A stretch of DNA of 64,000 nucleotides from contig JAUYQQ010000017.1 of NCBI GenBank assembly GCA_030697165.1, forward strand, positions 1 through 64,000, written 5' to 3'. Within the stretch, counting starts at the first letter, position 1; each line of letters begins with the position of its first letter. Made by a program: the position numbers and the translations under genes. Positions 19,101 to 25,866 of the stretch are shown piece by piece. The stretch is from Acidobacteriota bacterium (GTDB lineage: Bacteria; Acidobacteriota; Vicinamibacteria; Vicinamibacterales; UBA2999). The notes under the pieces are model-generated. The model was not told the origin of the DNA and ran no database searches. It was given only the letters and a program-made list of their open reading frames with translations.

Positions 19101-19372
19101 CGTGCGGCGAGCTCGGCATCGCCGGCCGCGTCCCTCAGTTCCTTCTCGAGCGCGAGTTGAAAGCGACCGCGCAGTTCGGCGGCAGCCTTGCGCGTAAACG
19201 TCACGGCGGCCATGTGTTGAACCTCGTAGGCGCCGCTCGCCACGCCGGCCGCCATGCGCTCGGCCATCATCTGCGTCTTGCCCGACCCCGCACCCGCCTC
19301 CACGAGCTGGTTGCACGCCAGCTCGGTCTTGATGGTGTCGCGCGACTGCTTGTCGACCAGTTCACTATTCAT
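16118..19372 (-). CDS. addA: UvrD-type helicase-nuclease, AddA-like
   Basis: A 1084-residue superfamily 1A helicase with a C-terminal RecB-type nuclease. Walker A is VEAGAGSGKT (about 24-33), Walker B FVDEFQDTDP, and the motif III region GDPKQSIYRFRRADI. The nuclease shows GTAWGSLIHGLLEHAL and the catalytic run GTIDSVYRTGDGWKIVDYKTD near the C-terminus. With the upstream AddB-like protein it should process double-strand breaks for recombination. The start ATG at 19372 overlaps the addB stop by 8 bases and begins MNSELVDKQSRDTIKT, fitting the family; an upstream in-frame Met at 19522 would lie inside addB. The last residues are encoded by a dispersed repeat. Confidence 0.88.
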   Translation of the reverse strand: MNSELVDKQSRDTIKTELACNQLVEAGAGSGKTQMMAERMAAGVASGAYEVQHMAAVTFTRKAAAELRGRFQLALEKELRDAAGDAELAARVRAALSHIERFFAGTIHSFCAHLLRERPVEAGVSPGFTELDEVEDTRLRRQSWRDYRSQLKSAGDPLILEMLDIGARPADLDSAFDTVCLYEEVAFPCGTAGVPDATAAWAKLDAFWAALQKRLPSRLDPATTCKTQQCAGRFRRQWGVAQMHRGEARTVVTLLETWDFEPKIVQYWWADEPAAKKKIAAEIKALHEPFRTEVVEPFLQAWRQYVYRLSVALLSRARDYAAAERRRLNTLNYGDLLQLAAGVLRNNADVRRALADKYRWLFVDEFQDTDPVQAEIMILLASDGSRESGVGNRADWRTVALRPGALFVVGDPKQSIYRFRRADIDIYNEVRARLEGMPNGKVVSLTSNFRSASELCELANDVFSTPFPATPSTHSPMFARLEPARTKLTGQHGLFTLTTPDTVDKSDIAAHEAAAMARFVQAEVAAGRRTYGDFLILLRKKKDMEVYARAFEDQQIPVEVSGAGAFGDSEEVLQLALLLRAIADPQDGVSLVGVLRGPLFGVSDRDLFAYKQADGWFSIFAEAPKSDQDAIGRVSSALSSLRQMHRWTQVMPIAAAVERILERTGYLALAATTPGGVEAGDLIHAVDRIRSIVEDGFTLADAADALQPDADESSDVESLPLEPGREDVVRLMNLHKAKGLEAPVVFLANPCSGVSPRVDVRVVREADKAHGYFQIKREFGKGEKVVAEPAGWDQHHDDELLYIQAEEQRLLYVAATRAKDMLVISRWAKSAGGRRPWEVFDQFCGQATELSVPAIASPPVTQVVDLSKGAAAAAVTNAEQRHLHAMRASWAAATVSTETKHLPRPSPQAEADDPTGVITADTPSRRVDAGTAWGSLIHGLLEHALRHQDVTAADLRRLALWMTMETPDLRPVIDDAVATVQAMSSKEFWAEAKASNECHEEVPFALKAAGDGAGVPKVINGTIDSVYRTGDGWKIVDYKTDIDVSPAMLQARYSDQLKAYADAWKKFTDAKVTSAIVQTRVTGV

Positions 19373-22300
19373 GGGCCGCCAACCTTCGATAGGGCTCGAG
19401 TCCGGCATCGGCGCTCGTCTTGGCTCCGGCCCTGGCCTGGACCCTCGCGCCACAGGCGTTGCCGAAGTCACACCACTTACACGCCGACTCGTCTGGCGCG
19501 TGCACAAACAGGCCCGAGGCAATCACCTGGCGGAGGTCAGACAACACGGATGTGAGCTTCGCTGTTGGCATGGCGTCGATGGTTCGCCGCTCCTGCCCGC
19601 CCTTGGCGCTGGTGAAGTAGTAGGTGCCGTGCGTGACCTTGGGAGTCTTCACGCGGAGCTTGAGAAGCTCGGCCGCGGCCAGGCCGTAAAGCGCATGCTG
19701 CAGCTTGCGCCCGCCCGAGGTGATGCCGGCCCAGTCTTTCTCGAAATAGCCGCCGGTCTTGTAGTCGATCACCTCGAAGCACGCGTCGCCGACCTGGTCG
19801 ATGCGATCGATCTGTCCGGCGAGGCGGAACTTGAGTCCTCCGCCAAGGTCGATGACGATGGGCTCCTTGCGCGCCAGCGGTTCGCCTTCTTCGCTGCCGG
19901 GCCGGCCGAACGACACTTCGAATCCCACCGCCGTTCGGCTGGCGTCGCTGGCGTCCTCGGCCGTCACGAACAGCACCACGTCGTCCATGAAGCCCTGGAA
20001 CTCGCGGTCGAACACCTCCTGCGACGGCGGCGGCATCTCGACGCGCAGCTTGTCCAACTCGTCGCGGGTGATGGTCGCGCTGAACGCGAGGTCGTCCTTG
20101 ATCGACAGACGCCGCTGCTCATCGCGACTTCGCCGCATCAAGCGGGCATAGAGCGCGTGCAGCAACGAACCGCGCGTCAGCGGGTCCAGCCACACATCAC
20201 TATCGCGCCCCCCATCGTCCACCGCCACCAGCCCCAGGCCGCGTTCCAGGAAGTGGCGGAAGGGACACTCGGCTGCCTTCTCCAGTTGTGTGGCCGACAC
20301 CGGAGCGTCACGCGTGCACGGGTCGAGATAGGCGCCGGCATCCGGCACGAACCCATCGAACTCGGTGAAGGTGTCCGAATCGCGCTGGTCGTCGGCGTGC
20401 AGGCCCTGCTGCAGCGCGGCGTACTGCTGAAGCACCGAGGCGCGTCCCGAGAGCCCGGCGCGCTTCAGCCCGTGGAGCCACCAACTGGCCTCGCCGAGCG
20501 CAGACGAGTCGTTGGCGGGCACGCAGGACGCGGGGGGGGCCAGGGCCTTCAACAGGTCCGGGAACGAGCTTTCGGGCTGGCCACTCACAATGCGATGCGC
20601 CTGGAGCATCAGCCACGACGGAAACGTCTGCCGGAACTCTCGGAGATCGCGGCAGGAGTAACTGAGCGTGATCGACACCGAGCCGCTGGTCGCCGCCAGG
20701 CGATGGAGCACGGCAGACACGGCCTCCTCACTGCGATCACTCGACAGCCGGAGCAGCGGGCTGATCCGGCTGCGTTCAACATCCAGCAGGACCGGATCTT
20801 CGGTGGCCGACGGGAACACCCGGCCTTCCTCGAGGCCGACGACAAACACGTGTGGGCGACCGGGGTAGCCCACCTGTGCGAGCGCCGAGACGTGGAGGTG
20901 ACCGGGGCGCGCGCGGTCGGCGCCGACGTGGAGTCCATCCACGCGCTCGTTGATGAAGCGCAGTCCTTCCATCAGGGTGCACCTGAAGGATCCCAGTGCC
21001 TTCAACTCGGCGGTGGCACTGGCCAACGCGATGGCTGCGGCGCCATCCAGTGCACTGGTCTTCGCCACACACGATTCGATGAACTCGCTCACGCCATCGA
21101 CGAGGTGCTGGAGTTCGATCTGGTCGGTCGCATCCGGTTCCGGAATGCTGCGCAGTAACGACGTCACCCACGCCAGCAGTTGATCCGACTGCGCGGCGTT
21201 GCGGGTGGCAGCGTCGCGCTGTTCGTCTGGCAGTTCGGTGTCGGCGGCGCGCAAGCGATAGCGGGCGGACAGCTTGCCGAGAGACAACTCGTAGGTCTTC
21301 CGGCCCCAGGCGGCCTCGGCTTTCACCAGCACGCGAGCGGCCTGCCCCGGCGAGAGGTCGCCATCGCCGAGCGTGACGTCGCCGGACTGCAGCAGGCGGC
21401 GTAGGTCGCCGGCCGCGAAATCGCTTTCGATCCAGGCGCCAAGGCCCACCAATGCGCGACCGGGCCGGGTCAGCGTCGCGGGGAGACCGGAGGACAACGT
21501 GACGGGCCACTCGTGCCGGCACGCCTTCTCCCACAGCAGCACGGTGTAGTCGGCTGACGCGCAGGCCACTTCCACCTGGTCGAGCGGGCAGCCCACGTCG
21601 AGAATGCGGCGGAACACTTCTTCCACCTCCGCCTCTCGCCCACCCGCGTGGAACAGATGGACCTTCTGACGTGGGGACGAGCCGGTAGGCTTTTGTGGGG
21701 GCAACCCTTTAGGGACCGGAGCCTGCAGGAACGCCAGTGGCGATGCGGCGTCGGGCGCCACAAACTCGTGGACCGCATTCACAAGTCGCCTCGGAGTCGC
21801 GGCACCAGGCAACTCGAACGACCGCGGTGCCATTCGCTCGCCCGGCAACGCATCGAGCAGCCGCCGCTGCAACGGCGTCCACGCGGCAGCAGGCATCTCG
21901 GTCCAGCAGTCTTGTGGCTGAATGGGGCACCAACCGGGGTGCTGCAGCGCCTCTTCGTAGACAGTAGCCATGTCACCACGTGCGCTCGTAGACAGGAACG
22001 CCTCGTAGGCGCCATACAGCGCCTGCATCTCCGCGTGCTTGTCAGGCGAGCCAAACGCGGTGGCCACCAGATCCACCGGCCTCACGCCGGCCATCCGCAG
22101 TTCCCGAATCGTGGTCCACAGCGCCTGTGCCATGGCCGGGTGATGGGCCAGTGGGCGGAAGTACGACGGCTGCCCGGGAAGATCCAGGAGCAATCGCATG
22201 ATCAGCGCGGGCCCGAGACCTTCTTCCGATGGATCAATGCCGCGCTCCACCAGGAACGGCGCGCCCATTCGGGTGGCAATGTCGAGGGGCGTGACGAACC

Positions 22301-22460
22301 GCAGGTTGGCCCAGTCGCGACCCTCGAGCACCAGCCGGTCGCCGAGCATCCGGCCAATCGCGTGGGTGGGCACAAACACCCACTTGGCGCGCGTGGGTGC
22401 TGCCGCGCAGAGGTCCGTGAGCTGGGAAATGAACGGATCGCGCGAACCGGCCTGGGGCAT
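19365..22460 (-). CDS. addB: AddB-like helicase/nuclease subunit with Fe-S nuclease domain
   Basis: A 1031-residue protein. The N-terminus holds an inactive helicase-like region (VFVPTHAIGRML), and the C-terminal third a PD-(D/E)XK nuclease (QIDRIDQVGDACFEVIDYKTGG). Cys residues of the iron-sulphur staple are present: one in AAECPFRHFLERGL before the nuclease and three in the tail (ACKWCDFGNACG). This is the AddB design. It precedes addA on the same strand with an 8-base overlap, so the two should form one complex. The start ATG is at 22460. Confidence 0.85.
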   Translation of the reverse strand: MPQAGSRDPFISQLTDLCAAAPTRAKWVFVPTHAIGRMLGDRLVLEGRDWANLRFVTPLDIATRMGAPFLVERGIDPSEEGLGPALIMRLLLDLPGQPSYFRPLAHHPAMAQALWTTIRELRMAGVRPVDLVATAFGSPDKHAEMQALYGAYEAFLSTSARGDMATVYEEALQHPGWCPIQPQDCWTEMPAAAWTPLQRRLLDALPGERMAPRSFELPGAATPRRLVNAVHEFVAPDAASPLAFLQAPVPKGLPPQKPTGSSPRQKVHLFHAGGREAEVEEVFRRILDVGCPLDQVEVACASADYTVLLWEKACRHEWPVTLSSGLPATLTRPGRALVGLGAWIESDFAAGDLRRLLQSGDVTLGDGDLSPGQAARVLVKAEAAWGRKTYELSLGKLSARYRLRAADTELPDEQRDAATRNAAQSDQLLAWVTSLLRSIPEPDATDQIELQHLVDGVSEFIESCVAKTSALDGAAAIALASATAELKALGSFRCTLMEGLRFINERVDGLHVGADRARPGHLHVSALAQVGYPGRPHVFVVGLEEGRVFPSATEDPVLLDVERSRISPLLRLSSDRSEEAVSAVLHRLAATSGSVSITLSYSCRDLREFRQTFPSWLMLQAHRIVSGQPESSFPDLLKALAPPASCVPANDSSALGEASWWLHGLKRAGLSGRASVLQQYAALQQGLHADDQRDSDTFTEFDGFVPDAGAYLDPCTRDAPVSATQLEKAAECPFRHFLERGLGLVAVDDGGRDSDVWLDPLTRGSLLHALYARLMRRSRDEQRRLSIKDDLAFSATITRDELDKLRVEMPPPSQEVFDREFQGFMDDVVLFVTAEDASDASRTAVGFEVSFGRPGSEEGEPLARKEPIVIDLGGGLKFRLAGQIDRIDQVGDACFEVIDYKTGGYFEKDWAGITSGGRKLQHALYGLAAAELLKLRVKTPKVTHGTYYFTSAKGGQERRTIDAMPTAKLTSVLSDLRQVIASGLFVHAPDESACKWCDFGNACGARVQARAGAKTSADAGLEPYRRLAAHE

Positions 22461-22479
22461 GGATGAGGGAGTGTATCAA

Positions 22480-22496
22480 GTGCTGTGTGACAGCAC
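22480..22496. promoter_or_regulatory. Perfect 7-bp inverted repeat upstream of addB
   Basis: GTGCTGTGTGACAGCAC pairs GTGCTGT with ACAGCAC around a 3-base loop. It lies 20 bases before the addB start and after the stop of the antitoxin gene on the same strand. It could be an operator for addBA or a weak terminator of the antitoxin transcript. No T-run follows. Confidence 0.45.
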
Positions 22497-22535
22497 CGGT
22501 CACACCCGGCTAGCTTGCGCAGAACAGCGCCAGGC

Positions 22536-22877
22536 TCAGATGGTCGCCAGTCTCTCGACCGTGTCTGGAAAGCGCTTCACCAAGTGGATAAGCAGTGCGG
22601 CTTGGGCGTTGGGTTTCGCCCGGCCCTGCTCCCAATTTTCCAGAGTCCTCACATTCGTCCGCAGGAAGGCAGCAAAGAGCGCCCTCGACATCTTCAGTCG
22701 CCCTCGTATCACGCCAAGCTCCCTTGGCGTTAGGTTTGGCACCGGCCGATACTCCACAGCATGCGTGCGCAGCGTCCGCTTGCCCTGACGGGCAGTGGCC
22801 AATGCCGTGAGTCCCTCGCTGAGCTCAGCAAAGAGATCCCGCCGGTCGTGAACGCCTTTGTGTTCCTTCTTTGCCAT
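22536..22877 (-). CDS. NadS/HigA-like antitoxin (HTH), toxin partner decayed
   Basis: A 113-residue helix-turn-helix protein. The last third reads LKMSRALFAAFLRTNVRTLENWEQGRAKPN, the XRE fold typical of NadS-type antitoxins that neutralise RelE/HigB-like mRNA interferases. In this family the toxin gene normally precedes and overlaps the antitoxin. Here only a relic of it remains directly upstream (22878-22973), ending in TGA next to the ATG. A palindrome at 22978-22994 is the likely operator. A close paralogue lies at 24809-25411. With no toxin, it may act as a free regulator or an anti-toxin against other loci. Confidence 0.85.
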   Translation of the reverse strand: MAKKEHKGVHDRRDLFAELSEGLTALATARQGKRTLRTHAVEYRPVPNLTPRELGVIRGRLKMSRALFAAFLRTNVRTLENWEQGRAKPNAQAALLIHLVKRFPDTVERLATI

Positions 22878-22973
22878 TCACTCGCCTCGTCTCGCCGCCA
22901 ACTCGGCCTTTACGGCGTTCTTCAGTACCGACCATCGCTAAAAAGCGGGCAGCTCCACGAATGTCGCCTTCAT
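22878..22973 (-). pseudogene. Relic of the RelE/HigB-like toxin gene (internal deletion)
   Basis: Reading from ATG at 22973 gives MKATFVELPAF, then TAG, then RWSVLKNAVKAELAARRGE and TGA at 22880-22878, all in one frame. The first 11 residues match the typical start of NadS-partner toxins and the last 19 match their usual end (LKxxxxxELxARR). The roughly 80 residues between, including the catalytic core, are missing. Position and spacing are exactly those of the toxin gene of the downstream antitoxin. Confidence 0.75.
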
Positions 22974-22977
22974 GAAT

Positions 22978-22994
22978 ATACGCAGATAACGTAT
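22978..22994. promoter_or_regulatory. Palindromic operator of the antitoxin locus
   Basis: ATACGCAGATAACGTAT has arms ATACG/CGTAT around 7 bases. The same element with three base changes (ATACGCAAGCAACGTAT on the minus strand) lies in front of the paralogous antitoxin gene at 25442-25458. Conservation at both promoters makes it the likely binding site of these HTH proteins (inference). Confidence 0.65.
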
Positions 22995-23031
22995 AGATGT
23001 AAACGGTTCTATTCCACCCTGGCGTAGCCGG

Positions 23032-23364
23032 CTACCGCCGGGCCATGCAAACTGGCCACTCCGGCTCCGGCGGTGGCGGCAGCATCTCCGCAAACTGCAG
23101 GTCGGACTTGTCGAGCAGATACGTCTCCGCAGAAACCACGTGGTCGCGGATCAAGGTCAGCGCCGCAATCCGATCCAGGCGCTCGTCGATCATGCTCTCC
23201 AGGATGTGGTCCGGCAGCCACGGATGCTCATCGGTCTGATCTTTCGGATCCATCTTCAAGTCCGCTCGGTAGCGCTCCAGTGCGCTTTCGTGCAACCGGA
23301 TCCGGCCCGCCACTCTCGCCTTCAGCACATCACCCGGCATCGTCAGCTTCAATCCATCGATCAT
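23032..23364 (-). CDS. Hypothetical protein
   Basis: A 110-residue acidic protein starting MIDGLKLTMPGDVLKARV (ATG 23364; a GTG sits one codon before). It looks largely helical and has no membrane segment. The C-terminal part is proline-rich (LPPPPEPEWPVCMARR). I do not recognise a family. The start lies 24 bases from the perfect palindrome GACGATGCCATCGTC, which may control it. It sits among toxin-antitoxin cassettes and could be one half of such a pair, though no partner is evident. Confidence 0.55.
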   Translation of the reverse strand: MIDGLKLTMPGDVLKARVAGRIRLHESALERYRADLKMDPKDQTDEHPWLPDHILESMIDERLDRIAALTLIRDHVVSAETYLLDKSDLQFAEMLPPPPEPEWPVCMARR

Positions 23365-23388
23365 CACTCACCACCCTCTCCACGCGAC

Positions 23389-23403
23389 GACGATGCCATC
23401 GTC
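23389..23403. promoter_or_regulatory. Perfect 15-bp palindrome, possible operator
   Basis: GACGATGCCATCGTC pairs GACGATG with CATCGTC around one base. An identical one except for the centre base lies at 26845-26859, upstream of the DUF2442 gene. Both sit upstream of small minus-strand genes in the cassette region. Confidence 0.5.
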
Positions 23404-23496
23404 TGAAAGCGTGCGGCAAGACGAAAGATTTGCGATGCAGTTGCGGCGGCACGTACGCAGGAACTGCAATGTCGATCGACCTATCTTTCATCCTCG

Positions 23497-23541
23497 CGAT
23501 CTTCGGTCGAACGCCGTCGCCCACGACGATGCTACCGTCGT
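23497..23541. repeat. Cassette leader block B, copy 1
   Basis: A stretch of about 45 bases beginning CGATCTTCGGTCGAACGC and ending in the inverted repeat ACGACG-7-CGTCGT. It recurs at 25539-25582 in front of the vapB gene with only a few changes. Both copies lie just upstream of a plus-strand start codon. Confidence 0.7.
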
Positions 23542-23556
23542 CTGAACGGGTGCACG

Positions 23557-23859
23557 ATGATCAATCCCATAGACCCGATCACTTGTAAGGCGTGCGCGCT
23601 CAATCGCGCGTTGATCGCGAAGCTTGACGAGCGACTCACGGCGCTCGAGATTGAGGTCCGCGGCGCCCCGGTGGATGTGCTGCTGGAAGAGTTCGCGGCC
23701 GACAAGGCCAAACGGGATGCCAGGCAGACAGCCATCGACGATTACCACCGCCTCCAGGAAGAGGAGTTCTACCGGAAGCTGCCCGAGCTGAAGGCGGTCG
23801 CCGCGCAGCAGCGGGCGAAGTATGAAGCGTTTATGCGGGAACGGGGATTTGAGCCCTGA
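23557..23859 (+). CDS. Hypothetical coiled-coil protein
   Basis: A 100-residue highly charged protein with a CKAC pair at 10-13 and long helices rich in Glu/Lys/Arg (ALIAKLDERLTALEIEV, then FYRKLPELKAVAAQQRAKY). A coiled coil is likely. The start ATG at 23557 follows leader block B by 15 bases. No family was recognised. It is followed by another small gene 41 bases on. Confidence 0.55.
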   Translation: MINPIDPITCKACALNRALIAKLDERLTALEIEVRGAPVDVLLEEFAADKAKRDARQTAIDDYHRLQEEEFYRKLPELKAVAAQQRAKYEAFMRERGFEP

Positions 23860-23900
23860 CCTGCAACTCTCCCAGGCGGACTGCTAGAATTCAGACAGCT

Positions 23901-24113
23901 ATGGCGCCCCTAACGGCCCTCGCCGATGCGCTCTATCGCGAAGAAGTCATTCGCGCCAGGGCGATGCGGCCCGAAGACAAGCTGTTAGAGGGCCCACGGC
24001 TGTTCGAACGCGCGTGCCGGCTGATGGCTGATGGCGTCCGCCATCGCCATCCGGAGCTCGATGAACAGGCTGTACTGGCGAAGGTCAAGGAACAGTTGGA
24101 CCGGCTGGATTAG
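23901..24113 (+). CDS. Small hypothetical protein (ALYREEVxRARAM family)
   Basis: A 70-residue helical protein, MAPLTALADALYREEVIRARAM..., ending KEQLDRLD. From memory, similar short proteins with LADxLYRExVxRARAM and KLLxGxRLFxxACR are common in mobile, TA-like cassettes, usually followed by a nucleotidyltransferase gene. The gene that should follow is here reduced to a short C-terminal relic (24136-24264). The function is unknown. Confidence 0.65.
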   Translation: MAPLTALADALYREEVIRARAMRPEDKLLEGPRLFERACRLMADGVRHRHPELDEQAVLAKVKEQLDRLD

Positions 24114-24135
24114 GGCTTCACTGCCGAGTGGCTGA

Positions 24136-24264
24136 TCGACCCTAGCCAGTACGCTATTTCTTCCACATTCCGACGTCCACCCGAGCGAAGAAACTGAGAC
24201 CGCTCGAGCCACACGTCTCGAAATCATTCGGGATCACGCCCTATTTCGATTGGCCCGTCGTTAG
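24136..24264 (+). pseudogene. C-terminal relic of a cassette gene (EIIRD...FRLARR)
   Basis: An open frame without a start codon ends in LEIIRDHALFRLARR and TAG. The same ending, HEIIRDLTQFRLARR, occurs at 31551-31631, again just before a heptad-repeat protein gene. Both copies lack their N-terminal part, so both look like decayed remains of one gene family. The family is not identified. Confidence 0.6.
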
Positions 24265-24267
24265 CAG
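24222..24267. repeat. Cassette leader block A, copy 1
   Basis: About 45 bases with ATCATTCGGGATC and TTTCGATTGGCCCGTCGTTA recur at 31590-31634. The copies differ mainly in an 8-base stretch. Both precede a heptad-repeat protein gene that starts after GGACGATGCTAC. This shows that the two cassettes descend from one. Confidence 0.8.
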
Positions 24268-24294
24268 GTTATCGCTGCGGAGGACGATGCTACG

Positions 24295-24735
24295 ATGGCC
24301 AACGATCACGTTATGACACTGGATAAGCAGCTTGCGAACCTTGAGGTCACGGTTGCGAAGGGGTTTCAAGAGCAACGGTTGCGCCTCGACAAGATCGACG
24401 GGCGCCTTGGCAAGATCGACGGGCGTCTGGACGGGATCGATGGAAGCCTGGGTAAGATCGACGGGCGTCTGGACGAACACACCGGTCGCTTTGACCGCCT
24501 CGAAGGTCGCATCTCCGCTCTCGACTCGAAACTCGACGTCGTGGCGGAATCGATTCGCGGGGACGTGACGACGATCCGCGAGCTGGTGACCGGCTTCATG
24601 GGCGAGATGCGGCGCACCACGGATTTAATCCGCAAGGAACACGCGGTGGACCGCCGTCTGACGCGACTGGCCCTGGCCGATCAGGTCGTGCGCATTCGCA
24701 AGGTCGAAGGCGGCGCGTCAACCTCGGACAACTAG
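24295..24735 (+). CDS. Heptad-repeat coiled-coil protein, copy 1
   Basis: A 146-residue protein. Residues about 30-65 are a run of seven-residue units of the form LDKIDGR, LGKIDGR, LDGIDGS; further heptads follow to about residue 90, then a helical tail (MGEMRRTTDLIRKEHAVDRR). A long coiled coil is expected, perhaps a trimeric stalk-like or dimeric rod. The repeats are encoded by a 21-base DNA repeat, so length change by slippage is likely. The start ATG at 24295 follows GGAGGA by about 11 bases. Its sister is at 31694-32116. The function is unknown. Confidence 0.7.
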   Translation: MANDHVMTLDKQLANLEVTVAKGFQEQRLRLDKIDGRLGKIDGRLDGIDGSLGKIDGRLDEHTGRFDRLEGRISALDSKLDVVAESIRGDVTTIRELVTGFMGEMRRTTDLIRKEHAVDRRLTRLALADQVVRIRKVEGGASTSDN

Positions 24736-24762
24736 GCGCTGCCACCTGTTTGCGTCTCGTAG

Positions 24763-24795
24763 GGCGCCCCTTTATGGGGCGCCACTGCGAAGTGG
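24763..24795. terminator. Two-way hairpin between convergent genes
   Basis: GGCGCCCC-TTTAT-GGGGCGCC (24763-24783) is a perfect 8-bp stem, directly followed by GCCACT-GCGA-AGTGGC (24781-24796). They lie between the convergent ends of the coiled-coil gene and the fused antitoxin gene. A short T/A loop but no T-run is present. Confidence 0.6.
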
Positions 24796-24808
24796 CGACA
24801 TCACCGGC

Positions 24809-25411
24809 TTATGGTAGTACCCGCCCGTCGTGCCCATGCGCATCTGTCCGTGGCCATCGTGGCCCCATGGCAACCTGCAGCACCTTGCCGGGCAGGTCGA
24901 TGGGGATGGGAGTGGTCACCAGGCGGTTCGCGGACACCGGCCGCGCGGCCTGCCCATCCGGATCGCGTCCCCAGCCGACGACGGTGCCGTCGGCTTTGAC
25001 GATAAGTGTGAAGTTGGCGCTGGATGCGATGTCGCGGATCAGTGGCGCGGTTTGCGCCGCGGCCCCCGCCGGCGACAGCAGCGCGATGGCCAGGCAGATG
25101 GCCGCCAATCGCTCCACCGTATCGGGAAACCGCTTCACCAGCTTGATCAGCAACGCGGCCTGGGCGTTTGGTTTGGCCCGGCCTTGTTCCCAGTTCTCGA
25201 GGGTGCGGACATTGGTCCGGAGGTAGCCCGCAAAGACGGCCCTGGATAGGTTGAGGGTTTCTCGCAAACGCAACAGCTCGCGCGGTGTCACGGCGGGTGC
25301 CGGCTTGAACTCAACCGCGTGAGTCCGCAGCGTCCGTTTGCCGCCCCGGGCCTCGGCCAGCGCAGTCATGCCTTCGGTGAGTTCTGCAAAGAGATTTCGC
25401 TTCTTGCTCAT
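24809..25411 (-). CDS. Antitoxin fused to a truncated RCC1-repeat exported protein
   Basis: A 200-residue chimera. Residues 1-105 are a NadS-like HTH antitoxin, closely similar to the protein at 22536-22877 (RTNVRTLENWEQGRAKPNAQAALLI shared almost exactly). Exactly where the sister protein ends (ERLATI), this one continues AAICLAIALLSPAGAAAQ. That continuation looks like the signal peptide of a different protein, followed by an RCC1-like unit (VKADGTVVGWGRDPDGQ), and the frame ends soon after. The second part is thus a fragment of a secreted RCC1-repeat protein joined in frame. The antitoxin half could still fold and bind DNA. No toxin gene lies upstream. Confidence 0.8.
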   Translation of the reverse strand: MSKKRNLFAELTEGMTALAEARGGKRTLRTHAVEFKPAPAVTPRELLRLRETLNLSRAVFAGYLRTNVRTLENWEQGRAKPNAQAALLIKLVKRFPDTVERLAAICLAIALLSPAGAAAQTAPLIRDIASSANFTLIVKADGTVVGWGRDPDGQAARPVSANRLVTTPIPIDLPGKVLQVAMGPRWPRTDAHGHDGRVLP

Positions 25412-25441
25412 GCTATTTGGTTCTAACTCCGAACGCGCATT

Positions 25442-25458
25442 ATACGTTGCTTGCGTAT
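25442..25458. promoter_or_regulatory. Palindromic operator with adjoining TATAAT
   Basis: ATACGTTGCTTGCGTAT has arms ATACG/CGTAT and is the second copy of the element at 22978-22994. On the minus strand the right arm runs into TATAAT, a good -10 box for the fused antitoxin gene 31 bases downstream. This fits autorepression by the HTH protein (inference). Confidence 0.65.
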
Positions 25459-25538
25459 GAAGAAACCGGACCAGCGGGATGAACCAGCGGCGTTCCCGCT
25501 AGTCAGAATAACCATCGTCTGACCTATTTCGCCCGACC

Positions 25539-25582
25539 CGATCTTCGGTCGAACGCAGTCGCCGGCGACGATGGTAGCGTCG
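25539..25582. repeat. Cassette leader block B, copy 2
   Basis: The second copy of the block at 23497, again starting CGATCTTCGGTCGAACGC and ending in an inverted repeat (CGACG-ATGGTAG-CGTCG, 25566-25582). Here it lies 5 bases before the vapB start codon and may be its operator. Confidence 0.7.
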
Positions 25583-25587
25583 TCGTC

Positions 25588-25866
25588 ATGAAACGCGAAC
25601 GCGGAGACTACGGTGCGGATGTTGAGAAGCAGATGCTCATTCGAGACTTGATTCAAGTCACGGGCGAATCGGAGGACGAGGTGGTGATCGTCTCCCTGCA
25701 AGAGCGCCTGGCGCGCCTGACGAAGCCGGTGTCGAAGGCGGAGCGGATGCAGCAGGTGTTGAATGTGCTGGAGACCTCCTGCCGGCCCGCGCGCAAGGTA
25801 CCGAGTCAGCCCCTTACGCGCAAGGAAGAGGACGCCATCCTCGGCTACGGACCGGAGGGCGTATGA
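25588..25866 (+). CDS. vapB: VapB-type antitoxin (Rv0623/PSK family)
   Basis: A 92-residue protein. The N-terminal half (IRDLIQVTGESEDEVVIVSLQERLARL) has the pattern of the PSK/Rv0623 antitoxins, which start with a short ribbon-helix-helix-like segment and end with a toxin-binding tail. Its stop overlaps the vapC start (ATGA at 25863), the normal vapBC layout. It would neutralise the downstream PIN toxin and repress the operon, probably through the inverted repeat just upstream. The N-terminus is unusual, because the typical AVNIKNxEV strand is absent. Confidence 0.7.
   Translation: MKRERGDYGADVEKQMLIRDLIQVTGESEDEVVIVSLQERLARLTKPVSKAERMQQVLNVLETSCRPARKVPSQPLTRKEEDAILGYGPEGV

Noticed and set aside
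24380-24480. 21-base tandem DNA repeats as a non-coding array
   Set aside because: The repeats are in frame and encode heptads of a coiled-coil protein; the same holds for 31740-31860.
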